Source of the DNA: Ochotona curzoniae | Taxonomy: Eukaryota > Chordata > Mammalia > Lagomorpha > Ochotonidae | DNA: 64,000 nucleotides | Reading direction: 5' to 3' | NCBI RefSeq assembly: GCF_017591425.1 | Contig: NW_024466599.1 | Location: 26,884,001 to 26,948,000 of the forward strand | Shown here: positions 1 through 11,325 of the stretch, piece by piece | How the letters are laid out: each line of letters begins with the position of its first letter | Position numbering within the stretch: position 1 is the first letter of the stretch | Translations under genes and position numbers: made by a program | The notes under the pieces: model-generated | What the model was told of the DNA's origin: nothing | The model's input: only the letters and a program-made list of their open reading frames with translations | Database searches by the model: none

Positions 1-138
1 TATCCAGAATATTTCACATGAAGACTGTGGGAGAAGCAAGCATCAATGTCTCATACGAAACCTCCCTTGCCTGCAGGGTCAGAGGGATAGGACAGTGAAA
101 AGCAGGGAAAATCTTGAATAACGTGTACTTCTTAATTT

Positions 139-476
139 CTTTTTTAAGCTTTGATTTTTGAGATGCCACACAGAGAATGAGAGAGAGAAAGCAAGAGAAA
201 CACAGAAAATGACAGAGAGGGAGGAAAGAATGTGTGTGCTCATCTGCTGGTTCATCCCCTGAACGCCTGCGACAGCTGGAGCTCGGCCTGCACCAAAGCC
301 TGGAGCAGCGAAGTTAGCACACGTCTCTCACAAGACAGGTGGAATGCAATTTCATAAGCCATCCGTGCTGTCTCCTGGAGTCACTATTAGCAGGAAGCTG
401 GAGTCAGGAGCCAGAACCATGAATTGAACCTAGGCATTCCCAGATAGGACACAGGTGTCTTAACCACTGGGTTAAA
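139..476 (-). mobile_element. C-repeat (CSINE), old copy
   Basis: The copy reads in reverse: a T-rich tail, an AGAGAGAGAAAG stretch (the CT block reversed), a diverged middle, and a head near CTTAACCACTGGGTTAA, which is the tRNA-like start reversed. It is heavily mutated compared with the copies near 57.5 and 58.5 kb, so it is an old insertion. The open frame at 404-607 lies partly in it and is not a gene. Confidence 0.75.
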
Positions 477-595
477 TTTTCCTCTCTGTTATTTCCTGAG
501 TGTGAACAAAATGTGATGGTATTGTCATGATCATCCTTTGGGTTTTGAGTGAAGGGCTTCACAATATGTTTAGGAATGTAGATCAAAGCCTTCAA

Positions 596-641
596 TTTTA
601 AATTCATTCATTTAATGATTTTAAATTCATTCATTTAATGA
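596..641. repeat. Exact 23-bp tandem duplication
   Basis: Positions 596-618 and 619-641 are identical copies of an AT-rich unit that begins TTTTAAATTCATTC and ends TTTAATGA. Two perfect copies suggest a recent slippage or duplication event. No SINE or LINE edge is visible at the boundary. Confidence 0.9.
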
Positions 642-761
642 TTTATTAATTTGGTTTGACCTACATATGTGTGCTGAACAACTTCTCTCATCTCTCCTAC
701 TCCATCTGCACTCTCTAGCCAGTTGAACCACAATGTGAATAGTATTAAAAAAATATATTTA

Positions 762-1025
762 TTGGGGTCATCATTGAGACATAGTGAGTAAAGCCACTAC
801 CAGTGATGGCTGAATCTCATATGGGCACTGTTTGTGTCTTGGCTGCTCAACTTCGAATCCAGCTCCCTACCAATGGCCTGGAAAAAGCAAAATATAGTCC
901 AACTGGCTGGATCCCTGCCACCGATGTGGGAGACCTGAATGAAGTGTTTGACTTCAACCTGGTTCTGTTTTTACCATTGTGACCATTTGGAGGAGTGAAC
1001 CACATAGATAGAGGAGCTCTCTCTC

Positions 1026-1065
<40 letters not shown>

Positions 1066-1090
1066 TCTTTGCATTTTAAATAAATAAATT
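762..1090 (+). mobile_element. C-repeat (CSINE) with internal CA microsatellite
   Basis: The head (GGGGTCATCATTGAGACATA), the body (CAGCTCCCTACCAATGGCCT), the GTGGGAGACCTGAATGAAG-like box and the AAATAAATAAATT tail appear in consensus order. The usual CT block has grown into (CA)n at 1031-1064. It abuts the next C-repeat tail to tail. Confidence 0.85.
1031..1064. repeat. (CA)n microsatellite
   Basis: About 17 uninterrupted CA units within the pyrimidine block of the plus-strand C-repeat. It probably arose by slippage from the element's own CT/CA-rich stretch and is likely length-polymorphic. Confidence 0.95.
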
Positions 1091-1395
1091 GATTCTTATT
1101 TTATTTGAAAGCCACAGAGACAGATGAAGAAACAGAAAGTAAGAATGAGAGCTTTTACTTGTTTCATCCCCAGTTGGCCATGACGAATGGGGCTGGTCCA
1201 AGCTAAGAACCCAGAAGCCCATCCAGATCTCTCATGTGAGAGAAGGAACCCAAGTACAAGTATTTGGACTGTCTTCCCAGGTGAGTAAGCAGGGATCAGA
1301 ATCAGAAGCAAAGCAGCCCACACTTGAACTAACACTTGGATTTGGAATGCTAGTATCACAGCAGGGCTTGATCCTTTATGCCACAGCCCTCTGCA
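1091..1395 (-). mobile_element. C-repeat (CSINE), tail to tail with previous copy
   Basis: It starts with a reversed tail (ATTCTTATTTTATTTGAAAG), continues with a CAGAGACAGATGAAG block, a reversed GAGACC box (CCAGATCTCTCATGTGAG), and ends at the head near ATGCCACAGCCCTCTGC. Together with 762-1090 it forms an imperfect inverted repeat with almost no spacer. Confidence 0.85.
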
Positions 1396-1799
1396 TGTTC
1401 TGAACACAATTTAACCACATCTTCTTTTTTTAAAAAAATTGTAAAATAGTAAAATGATTAAGTTGTCAAAACTATTTTACCACAATTAAGATTAAAAAGT
1501 AAGTCCTCTAAATGTTCACACGTGCTCTCAATGCCACATTAATGTAATTGTCTCCAGATTTAGTACAGCAACATAGGAAGCTTTTGTGCTGTTTTTCAAT
1601 TTTGCCATTTGACTTTGGTTTAACAATTAATTTCACTTCACTTTAGCTTGATCAGCCAGAAGTTTCAGCCCTAATCTCCTATGTTACCATACCCTTACCA
1701 ACACTTCAAGAACACCTCTTAGAGGTCAATTGTGGAACTACAAGCTACACAAAGAAGAAAGGGAGAAAGGCCCCATTCCCCATGCCTCCCATTTCTTGA

Positions 1800-2278
1800 A
1801 TGAAACAAAATGGTCCCTACTAGAGACCTTGATGCTCAGTGAAATAAGCCAATCCCCAAAGGACTAGTATTATATGTTCTTTCTGATATAAGGCAACCTT
1901 CATGCAAAATACAATATAAATAGATACATACACAAACATACATATATTCACTTAGAGGAACTGTATAATGGAGACTAATATACTGGGAAGTGAAGGTGCA
2001 TTGTAGTATGCATCTCTAACTCCCAAATAAAAGGAAGACTCCCAATGAAACTGCTAAAATTATCTTGACATTAGAATGCTAGACTTTCTACTGTTGTCTA
2101 TACTTACAATGTGATGATACACTTAAATAGCGGAATGATGGATTTGTGACTGTTGCTGAAGAATATTGTAGTAATACGGGGAAAAATTGGTGGGGAACAA
2201 AGGGTGGGAGGGAAAACCCCTGTGCCTGTTTAACCATACCATTGAAACTAAAATTTAAAATAAAATTTAAAAAAAGAG
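1800..2278 (+). mobile_element. LINE-1 3' end (5'-truncated)
   Basis: The stretch contains the end of L1 ORF2-type sequence (GATGCTCAGTGAAATAAGCC) followed by a 3' untranslated region. It finishes with a G-rich segment (GGGTGGGAGGGAAAACCCC) and an A-rich tail near 2250-2277. The reversed element at 34231-34412 ends in the same way, which supports both calls. No intact ORF remains. Confidence 0.75.
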
Positions 2279-2904
2279 TAATTGGACAGAGACAAGAGTC
2301 CTAAGCTCCATTCTTTCCACTCTCCCAGCCAGTATAGTTTCAAAACTCTTGCTATGAAAGGACTTTACAGTACTTGAGGATAGGACAAATAATCTTGTTA
2401 TAGGATAGAATGCTAGCATCTTGATGACAAAATTGTGAATGCTTAACCCTTCATTCTTAATACCTAACCCCTCTCACACTAATCTAACATCTCCTATACT
2501 AACAAAGCTAGAATTCTTGCATATTGTCTTGTACTCAGAGAGGAGCTAGCTGAAAAAAAGAGTGAGGAATTGCCAACTAGAACCAGCTTTCCAAGGAGCC
2601 CACTCAGGATCAGGGAGCATGAAAAGCAAGCACTTCTTACAGGCCAGTGAGGGGCAAAAACTCGTGATACCTTTTTCATCCATCCAAAGAGTCATTGCTG
2701 ACACAACTACAAAAAGGGTTAACAGCAGAAAAGCACAGAATGTATTTAGTGAAAACTTTATGTAATGTTGAAAGTGTTCAGAAGTGAAGACTCAAAGACC
2801 CAGGGAGTGTTGCTGTTGCTTTGCTTAGATCCACTGAAGAATGAACAGCCAAGAAGAAGTATGATTGGGGAAGAATGTGATATGATGGTAATAGACTGGT
2901 GTAT

Positions 2905-2939
<35 letters not shown>

Positions 2940-3046
2940 GACCAAGGTGAGTATGAGTCCAGCCAGGCCTGTCCAAATTGTTAGTTTTTCTGACATGTCT
3001 TCCTTCAAGGTGTAAGAATTACTTCTTAAAGGATGATCTTTTTAAA
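2279..3046. other. Unassigned non-coding stretch
   Basis: No gene or clear repeat apart from a TG microsatellite at 2904-2937. Short open frames on both strands through the TG tract are artefacts of the dinucleotide repeat. Confidence 0.5.
2904..2937. repeat. (TG)n microsatellite
   Basis: About 17 TG units, essentially uninterrupted, outside any recognised SINE. Potential length polymorphism and Z-DNA-prone sequence. Confidence 0.95.
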
Positions 3047-3272
3047 ATGTATGCATTTGTTTTTACTTTATTTCAAAAGGGAAAGATAAAGATATTTTCC
3101 CTCCCCTTGACTCTCTCCCCAAGGATGGTCCAGGCTGAAACACGGAGCTGAGAATTCTGTTCAGGTCTCCCACATGGTGACTGGGACTGAAATCCTTCAG
3201 CCAGGACTTGAACCCACTCCTCTGTAGGAAATGGACATCCCAAGGGCTGAGCCAAGTGCCTGCCTGCAGAAT
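3047..3272 (-). mobile_element. C-repeat (CSINE), old and diverged
   Basis: It shows a reversed tail (TTTACTTTATTTCAAAAGGG), the reversed GAGACC box (CAGGTCTCCCACATGG) and a CAGGACTTGAACCC segment, which is the reversed B-box-like region of the tRNA-derived head. Divergence is high and the CT block is lost. Confidence 0.65.
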
Positions 3273-5069
3273 GAGCCTCTGATGCATCACTGGCAGAGAA
3301 ATCGGGTCTCTCACAGAAAGGCAGAGGAAGTTTGAAGTAACCTTTCTAGGTTTTGTGGCTGGATTTAGGGGAACCGGTTCTAGTTTTTATAACCTTGGGG
3401 AAGGAAGACGAGAAGGCCAGAAAAACTTTGCTTGTTATAAAACACTCTCAATGTGCCAAAGCACTATACTTTCTGGATCTTTCTCTGAGACTCAGTACTG
3501 GAGTAGAGGATCATGTGTAGCTGGCTATCCAGATGTGGTCTGAAAAGACGTGAACTGAACTGAGACAGAATCTGGAGGAGTTTGGCAGCAGCTGGCAATC
3601 CAGAAAAATGAGTGGAAGTAGCAGCAGGGCAGCAAGAGGTTGTAGACAAAGAGCAGGGGTGCAGGAGGGAGAAATCGGGATTCTTTCTGAGACATTTTCC
3701 TGGGGACTTCTAGGAAAAATCCCCAGGAGGACTAAACAAAGACTGGCCCTCCAATGCAGCAAATAGGAGCATTCGCCTGTGGGCTGTTGCTACAATGTGC
3801 CTTGACTGACCAAGAGACAAAGGGTTTGAAGATTCAATCATGGTACATTTGGGCTTGAATTCCCCCAACTAGAGCATGACAGGAGTGAAATGGGGTGCCA
3901 GGTCAGTCGTCTGCAGTTGTCATGCAGACACCCAGTTGTCACAGACCCTGTAATAAATCATTAGCATTTTCCTGAATTTCTGATTTCTTATGCACAAAAT
4001 GAGATTAAGGTGATTGAACATTAAATTTCCTTCTGGTACAAAATACAACCTCCTGATTCTGTCACTGAATTGAAAGGCCTGGGTTGAACTCTTTTAGCTC
4101 TGCAGATTTAAATGAGTCATTTCTGAGTTATTGTTGCTTAACTAAGCCTTATCAGTTTCAATTAAATACTCCCTTGAGTTTTGTTTTTTTTTTTTTTTAA
4201 CTTGGGAAAGAACAGAAGAAGTTAGAAGCAATGCTTACAAGAAACCAAAAATCACTTCTTATAACTGAGAAACAAAATGGAAGAGTTGATGGTCAGAACT
4301 GGAGTTATAAACTAAAGTTAGCCAATTCCAGAACTCAGTCTCATACCTGGAAGTTTAGAAGCAGAACAAATCCCAGGATTGACTAATCCGGGGCTTTCAG
4401 TCCCATTTCTCACAATCCTGGCACGGCCTTGTCTCTGTTCAATTTCATTCTCAGGCTAGGGGCAGTGTGGCTATTGCCGTGGTGTAGTCAAGTTTGACCA
4501 TCACGATGACAATGTCGAAGAGAAAAGATCCTCTCTTCTGACGACTCTGTCTTTTAAGTTTGGAAAATTTTCCAAAACCACCAGCCAGTTTCATGGGAAA
4601 ACTCACTGACCTGAACTGGCTCCTATGCTTCTTTCTGAGCCTGGCAGAATGCTAAGATCCCATGTAGACAACGTGAGCCTGCTGTGGACTTAGAAGGACT
4701 GCAATGGGGAAGAGGGGATGATCTGAAAGAGAAAACCATAGTCTGCAGATTGAGAGGTGATGGGCAGTCATTTGTGCCCATCATATGCAGTATATCAAAA
4801 GTTTTATGCTTTTCCAGAATCATATTTTGCAATATAATGGGAGTATATTATTATGTTCCCTGTTTAACAGAATAATTGGTTGAGTCAAAGTCACATTATT
4901 GAGTTAAAGCTAAGGCAAAGAGTTTACTAATCAAAATCCAGTTTTTCTCTGTGTATACATTTGCAAAGATTTGCATTGTTGACATATTTTTACCCAGAAA
5001 TCTACTTCTGAAGATTAGGATAAAGAAATGTTGAAAACAAATAGACTTACAGACAAAAAAAAAAAAATT
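3273..5069. other. Unassigned non-coding stretch
   Basis: No coding signal. It holds a T-run near 4183-4198 and an A-run near 5056-5067. A segment at about 4060-4140 (GGCCTGGGTTGAACTC) weakly recalls the MIR SINE core but is too short to assign. Open frames here are below about 85 codons and lack any recognisable domain. Confidence 0.5.
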
Positions 5070-5360
5070 GCTAAGTCATCAGTTGGGATCTCTGCCTTCT
5101 ATCTCAGAGTACTTGTAGTTGAGTCTTGGGCCCAGCTCCCAGTTTCAGTTTTCTGTTAATACAGATCCTGGGAGGTTGTAGGTGGTGGCTCAAGGGGCTG
5201 GAGCCCTGCCACCTGTAATTAAGACCTGAACTGAATTCTTAGCTCCTGGCTTCAGCCCGGCTTGGTCTCAGTCCTTGTGAGCATTTGGAATTTGAATTCA
5301 TGAGTGGGACTCTGTCTCTGTTTTCTGTTTCTTTGCCTCTCAAATAAGAAAACATTCTTT
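5070..5360 (+). mobile_element. C-repeat (CSINE), old subfamily
   Basis: Plus-strand copy with an AGTACTTG...GGTCTTGGGCCC-like body, a GGTGGCTCAAGGGGCTGGAG segment, the motif GAATTCTTAGCTCCTGGCTT, and a CTTTGCCTCTCAAATAAG end. It matches the older C-repeat layout also seen at 10500-10815. Heavily mutated. Confidence 0.65.
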
Positions 5361-5847
5361 GGTAAAAACAGTTTAGAACTAGTTTCTGTTTAAATTTTTC
5401 TTAAATCAATTCTCTTTTCATTAAGAACACTGATTTTCACAAGTAGCTAAATGTATGCGTGGGAGTTCTGAAAGCAGACTGGGAGATGGATGGCAACAGC
5501 CCCCTTAGGCCTACTCTCTCTGTCGATGGAATTACAGGGCAAAAAGCCTTATGGAGAAAGGTTCTCAAGTTTTCTGACTTCAACTGTCCTCCCAAAATGG
5601 CCAGTGGCAAAGAGTAAGGCTTCATATGCTCTTTGGGTGTCATGTGGAGAACAGAAAGTTAGAATTTTCATATGACAGCACTTATAATAGTAGTTTTGTC
5701 CTAAAGTTGGAGTGTCTGGCATCTGTTTGGTGCCTAATATACATTGGTGAAATAACAAGGAGGTAGAGCAAGGAAAATTGCTTGAGAACATTGAATATGA
5801 ACTGATCGATTTGGAAATACTCAGCACAAGGTCTTCTGCAGATGAAG
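5361..5847. other. Non-coding stretch downstream of the candidate exon
   Basis: On the minus strand this would be the 3' untranslated region if the exon at 5848-6068 is real. I see no AATAAA or ATTAAA signal on the minus strand between 5148 and 5848, which counts against that. No repeat recognised. Confidence 0.4.
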
Positions 5848-6068
5848 TCAGCAGCAGAGAACAGCTTCATTCTCAGACGTTCTGGACTCAGCACTGGAGC
5901 TCACGACCACCGAAGTCCGGTGGAGTCGGACAATTCTCCCACGCTCGTCCCAGGTGCTGCTCATGGATGAGCGGCACATTCTCTTCCGTTGGCCATTCTG
6001 TCTCCTAGAACACATCCTGCACACATAATCAAAAAGTTCATTTTTTCCCAGCTTCAGAGCAAAATCCA
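5848..6068 (-). CDS. Candidate terminal coding exon, unrecognised
   Basis: On the minus strand a frame of 73 codons ends in TGA at 5850-5848. Its upstream edge looks like a splice acceptor: TATTTTGCTTAG followed by TGGATTTTGCTCTG, with the AG at 6070-6069, giving a phase-1 junction. The predicted tail contains a Cys/Arg-rich stretch (DYVCRMCSRRQNGQRKRMC), a Ser-rich segment, and ends ENEAVLCC. Several CpG codons survive, unlike the surroundings. The Cys/Arg stretch resembles the basic juxtamembrane tail of a membrane receptor, but I cannot name a family. Against it: weak pyrimidine tract, no upstream partner exon found, no nearby polyadenylation signal, and a chance frame of this size is common in 64 kb. 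Confidence 0.22.
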
Positions 6069-6106
6069 CTAAGCAAAATACGAAGCTTGAAGCAATGTCA
6101 GGACTA

Positions 6107-8784
6107 GGTCAGAAGTCAAGGTGAAGAGGGGTCTACCCCACTTGCTCCCAACAGGTGGCCTGGAACAGGTACCACAAAACAAGAGTACACGCAACAGCAC
6201 CTGACTATGCCCTCTGCTTTGAAGCCTAATGGCCCCAAGAATTTGAAACAGCTTTACTCAGGTGCCAGACATCCTTACCTCCTTAATGATATCTGCAGAA
6301 ACATACTAAAGAACTGCTAGAGACCGTGTCAAATGTCCTACTTTTAAAAAAGAATCTGTGCTTCCTTAGGATTTGTGTCTGCTGTGAGACTGTAATCCGC
6401 TTGTATCTAAGGGTGTGGCTTCATATATCTCTATGTATGGAGAGAGAGAGAAAGGACATGACACTTCATCTCAAACACTTGGGGGGTTGCATAGAGAAGG
6501 CAGAGACTTTTTCCTACACTTGAGATGAAACTTTTTATTTAGTTAAAAAATGTCATTACAAAGGTGAGAGGATGTGAATTGCAGACCCATGTGGGCAGGG
6601 ATGGATGAAGGGTGGACATGGATGAGAGAAATCTGTCTGAGGCAGGGGGAAGAAGAGAGAAAGGGTACATTGTTCCTTGTTGTCAGACCATATTAGTATA
6701 TTAGATTGTGGGGTGAGGGATGCAGCTGATCTCTTGATGCCATCTCAGGGTCTTCCTTATGGGTAGAATGTCCTGGGGATGTTACTTTACTTGAGTAACA
6801 GATGGAAAAGACTGATAGAGAGCAGAGGAGCTGCCAGCTCTGACTCGTGACCCTAAGCTTGAGGAGTAGTGGACCTCATTCTGACTTTCATCTAGTGAAG
6901 CCTTATCTTTAGTCAAAGGATTTCCCTTTGTGGCTATGGCTGTGTCCCTGCATCATCTTCATTGCTAAGACATTGTTGGCCTCATTGTGTAGGAGGTGAC
7001 CTATTCCATTGGTCCTAACTGTGGCTCTTCATTGTTCTCTCCATGTAAGTTCTGAGGCCTGTTGATTGTCCTTGTCTACCTTAGAGTGATTTCTGTAGAA
7101 CTTGGCCTGAAGTATTGTGCCACTATTCTTTTCATTGTTTGGGGAGGTGTTTGCAGTCTTCTGTTGGGTTAGAGGAGCCAGTCATCTTGCCTTTCATGTG
7201 CATCTGGGTATGTTCTTCATCCTTTTTCTAGAGTCAGTGACAGAGGTGTCCCAATCTTAAAGCATGTACTCCATGATCAGATCACATGTCTATGTGATGT
7301 CTCTTATTGGCTCCGTAAACTAGCTCTCCTGCTGTGTGTTGGCAAGTTTAGCCAGCCCAGCCTTGGAAAACCCTCCAGGACCCCTAGCTGCTCCATTGCC
7401 CACCCCAGCTCTCTTGGTCACATGGGGGTGCAGTGGCTTTTTCTGTGCAAGTTCTTAGCAACCATTTTATGCACCTTAAATAGCCCTCAATGGCTGCCCC
7501 TCTGGCTTGTCTCAGGTTGGTATATAGCCACGGTGGTAGAGCGAAGGTTTTGGCAACCCCATGTGGACCTTTCCCAACAGTGAGCATAGTCACAGCAGGC
7601 TCCCCAACTGCCAGAAGGCAGAGGTTTGCTTTTACTTTTAAGCAAAAGCGCCAATCAGTGAAAGCTACATGGAGGCAGCTACCCCCTGGGTTTACTCTGT
7701 TCCATGCACTTACCTCAAAGAATTGCGACAATGCTCAATTATGTTCTCAGTACTAATTTTAACTTGAGTTCGAAGGGCTGCCTCAAGAGAAATCCAGGCA
7801 TGTGGCTAAATCAGTAATTTATTCAAGAAAGCTTTATTGCGTGTTAGTGGCAGGTAAACTTGGAAGGCAGACGGAGGACTTGGAAGCCTGTGGTCTGTTG
7901 AGGAGTGCAGACTCAACAGCTCAGCATGGGATGCACCAGCAAGGATGGACTCTTCCCAGGGAAGTTGGGGAGACTGCTCTGGGATTCCTGGTGGCTTGAA
8001 TCCAATGAAAATAGATGTACATGGGGATGAGGAATGCTTTGACCCAGCAGGCATCACATACCTACAGTAAGAGACAATGACTCCGTGGAGAGACTTCCGG
8101 CACCATCATGTCAGCCACACTCCACACTTCCAGCTCTGTTCACTCTTGGCCTGGAAAACTTTCTCCAGTTAGTGGCCTTCTTGCTGGTAGAGCTGCCAAA
8201 TGACCCAGGGCATCCAGCAAGAATTGAGGAATATGTATCCACATGTGTGTACACATGTGTGTCTTCCCATTTCTCTCCCTCTTTCTATAAGCCACTGGTA
8301 TTTCATTATGACTTCATCTAATCCCCAGAACCTCCCAAAGACCCCATCTCAAACACCAAGATCAGATTAGCACTACAAAGTTGGCACAAAAATAGTAACA
8401 AATGGTGAGAGTATTTTGGAATTGTACTGGTCCTCTGCCCCCCAAATTTTCTTGCACATCTTTACATGGGGAATTTCATAGTACGTGAGTTTTATTATGA
8501 TAGCAGCATTTTTAGAAAAGCAATGGGAGGCCTGCTGTCATATCTCTGATATCAAACTTCCTGCATTCCTTCCAGTTACTGGAATGGGAGGGTTTGTCTT
8601 CAAACATTTTTGCCATCTTCAGAAATTCCTGAGAACCCACAGTTCTGTTAAGGCCTGAAAACAATTTGTTTCATGCTGAATTTATATATGATCTATTCAT
8701 TAATAGCTTAATAATTGCATGTTGGCTCTGGTCATAATTTGTGCTGTTAAGTGTGCTTTAATGTTCATGCTCCTGGTAGGTGGC
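6107..8784. other. Unassigned non-coding stretch
   Basis: No recognisable gene or repeat. The segment at roughly 7384-7756 is open on both strands (115 and 88 codons), neither with a recognisable domain. The part from 8640 to 8784 is AT-rich with many TAAT-type motifs (CATTAATAGCTTAATAATTG), which could be a conserved regulatory element but is not demonstrable from one sequence. Confidence 0.45.
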
Positions 8785-8965
8785 ACTGAGCATGAGGGAT
8801 CCTGAAATTTGGTCTTGACTTTGTCACTAACGAGGGAGGTGCTCGATGACCTCAGCAACTCCATGACCTAAACAGTCATGGGGTCACTGTGTTTCTAACA
8901 TGAGGAGTTAGACCCACCAGGTCCAATCTGTCTCCACAAAGCTGTAAGTTTCTAACTTTCAAAGT
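8785..8965 (+). mobile_element. MIR-type SINE (MIR/MIR3), degraded
   Basis: The order of motifs fits the MIR core: TTGACTTTGTCACTAAC, then GATGACCTCAGCAACTC, then TCATGGGGTCACTGTGTTTC, ending with GAGGAGTTAGACCCACCAGG. The last part resembles the MIR3 variant. Ancient mammal-wide insertion. Confidence 0.6.
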
Positions 8966-9934
8966 CTCCACTACCACTACGGAAAGAAAATTGTGAGTTT
9001 GAGCTTTCATGCAATACTCCATCTGATGAAAAAGATGCAAGAATCCTTCTTCCAGAAATGCATCATCAAGGAGATATTACTCAGCAGAGGAGGGTATGGA
9101 GCAAGGTTGGAGGGTCTTGAGAGAAATTTAAAAAAGAGGAGGCGAGAGAGAGAGGATCTGTGGGACTTGTGTGATGGCTGACGAGGGAAGAGATGAGGCA
9201 GCAGAGGCTGCAAGCTAAGGAGTTCATATTCCCTAGACCACAGGGGAAGTGGGACTTGCCAGGAACCCTGAGTTTTCCAACTTGGCAATCAGTACACAAC
9301 TGAGTTTTAACAGGAAATTGCCCAGGTTTGGGGAAATTTTATGTGGTATAATATGGCCTTGCAATCCTATACATTAGCTCTGAAAAAAAAGCAGAAATAA
9401 TTTTGAGCCCATGGATTTGGGGTATTTGCTGTCATTATTATTATAATTAGTTGTAGCAGAACTATACAGCATGAAATTGCTTTTAGCAGTTCAGATCTTT
9501 GAGGTTTCTAAGAAGCACGCAAACCCTAAGCATACTGAGGGTGAACTGGGAAAAGCAGTTCACTCTGAACCTGAAAAATTCAGTCTTGCCTTTGCATGTA
9601 ACTAACCAATAGTACGTTCCTAGATAACTCCCTGATCTCAGACCCCAAATGTTCCAACTGCAAACAGACATGTTAGCAGAGATAATATTTAAAGGGCAGT
9701 TCAGTTCTAAAACTTCCTCCTGAATCATGGGGATTTCTGATGTCTAGCCTACACTCACGGAATCTCCCACGTTATCCTGACTCTCTTTGCCTTAGGAACA
9801 GAAAGTCAAGTCTGCCTGACATTATTTTCAAGAGCTATTAACAGATGACAACCAGATGACAACTGGTGTCTCTCATGGCAGTCCACACTCCCAGGAAACC
9901 ATTCATCTATATAGACTAGACACCTCGGCTGGAA
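8966..9934. other. Unassigned non-coding stretch
   Basis: No gene or repeat recognised. A purine-rich patch lies at about 9120-9200. Open frames up to 93 codons on the minus strand show no domain. Confidence 0.5.
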
Positions 9935-10018
9935 AGATAATGTGATCTAGTAGTTAAGAGCTTGGACCTTGGAGTCACACAGATCTGGGTAAGTCCAGTG
10001 GATGCTAGTGATCTTCGC
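9935..10018 (+). mobile_element. MIR SINE 5' part
   Basis: GTGATCTAGTAGTTAAGAGC followed by TTGGACCTTGGAGTCACACA and GATCTGGGT is the classic tRNA-derived head and start of the MIR core. The 3' part is missing or unrecognisable. Confidence 0.75.
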
Positions 10019-10499
10019 AAGCAAGGTCACTATCGCCTCACTCTTAGTGAGCTCCCAGTAAAGGCTGGTTGTGTAGGTCTGTGTACACATGACAGCATGA
10101 CAGGGTCCATGTCTCAGGGGCTGAACTTCTGGAGGAAATGGCATCGTCTTCTTCTCCGGCATCTTTGGCAAAATAGTTGCCCCAAGTGAACTGGCCTAGC
10201 CAGTCATAAAGGGGCAGAAAGTGACCTCTAGTCAAGGGACATTTGATTTGATATTTCAATGAGTTGCTTACCTTATTACGAAGGAGAGGGAGAAGAAACA
10301 AAGGGCAGCAATGGATGAGAATTTAAGGAACAACAGAAGAGAGGATAGCAGCAGGGATCATTGGATGAAAGGCATGTTTAAGCAAATTCTAATCATTTTA
10401 AGAAAAAAATAATAAATAAGATAACTTACATTCCCACATAAAGAAGTGTACAGGAATTTTCTCTTCATGCAGAATTTGCTTTAAAAAAATAGGCATTGA
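10019..10499. other. Unassigned non-coding stretch
   Basis: Nothing recognised. Overlapping short open frames lie on both strands around 10044-10301 and have no domain. Confidence 0.45.
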
Positions 10500-10816
10500 T
10501 GGAGCAGGCATTTGGCACAGGAGTAAAGAAACCACTTGGGGTGTCTGTATCCCATGACGGAGTGCTTGGCTTCTGGTTGGAGCCCTGCTTCAGGTTCCAG
10601 CTTCCTGTTGGTGTGCACTCCAGGAGACAGTGGTGACAACATAAGAAATTCACATGAGGGAACCGACTTAAGTTTCTGGTTTCCGGCTTTTGCCTGGATC
10701 AGCCCTGGCTGCTACAAACATTTGGACACTGAACTAATGAAAGATTTATTCTCTCTCTCTCTTTCTTTCTGACTCCCTTCCTCCCTGCCTCTCTAATTTT
10801 CCAATAAATTAAGTAA
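10500..10816 (+). mobile_element. C-repeat (CSINE), older subfamily
   Basis: The head GAGCAGGCATTTGGCACAGG, the phrase TATCCCATGACGGAGTGC, a middle with TTCCAGCTTCCTGTTGGTGT, then TGGATCAGCCCTGGCTGC, a CT-rich block, and the tail CCAATAAATTAAGTAAA follow the order of the older lagomorph C-repeat that carries the GGAGTGCCTGGGTTCGAG-type head. The open frame at 10536-10772 lies inside it and is not a gene. Confidence 0.8.
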
Positions 10817-10989
10817 ACAGAGAATTTTTACAAATAGGCATAGCACATTTTTAAATATCTAAAGATATTGTGGAATCCACATTCGGACTGAAAGCATTAT
10901 TCTTTTTCAATGTGTCATTGATTTTCTTATCTGCTTCAGACTCAGAGCATGTACCAAACTTGGTAACCAGCCTTTTGCTAGTGGTTTCT

Positions 10990-11235
10990 CATTACACTGT
11001 TCAAATGTAAACACCGGCTCCAGATGACTTCGGTTCCAATTTTGTCTCCATAATTCACTAAATGTGTGATATATGGCAATTGCCTACTTCTCCAAGGCTT
11101 AGTTTCCACATCTGTAAAATGGGGCAATTGGTAATAAGATTGAGGATTGAATGAGATGATTCAGGGAAAGCACTGAGCTCAATGTCCACTCCAAGCTCAT
11201 GATCAGGTCATATTTAATTGCCATTGTTATTTTTT
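10990..11235 (+). mobile_element. MIR SINE, nearly full length
   Basis: It contains AATTCACTAAATGTGTGATA, then CCAAGGCTTAGTTTCCACAT, CTGTAAAATGGGGCAATTGG, a GGATTGAATGAGATGAT segment and AAAGCACTGAGCTCAAT, which is the MIR core and 3' half in order. It is one of the clearest MIRs in the window. Confidence 0.8.
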
Positions 11236-11325
11236 TTTCTGGAACTAATACTATCTAGGAAATTGTGATTGATTCCAAGTTCAAGGATATTGTTTCATGC
11301 ACATATTATTTAAAGTTCAGAAATA

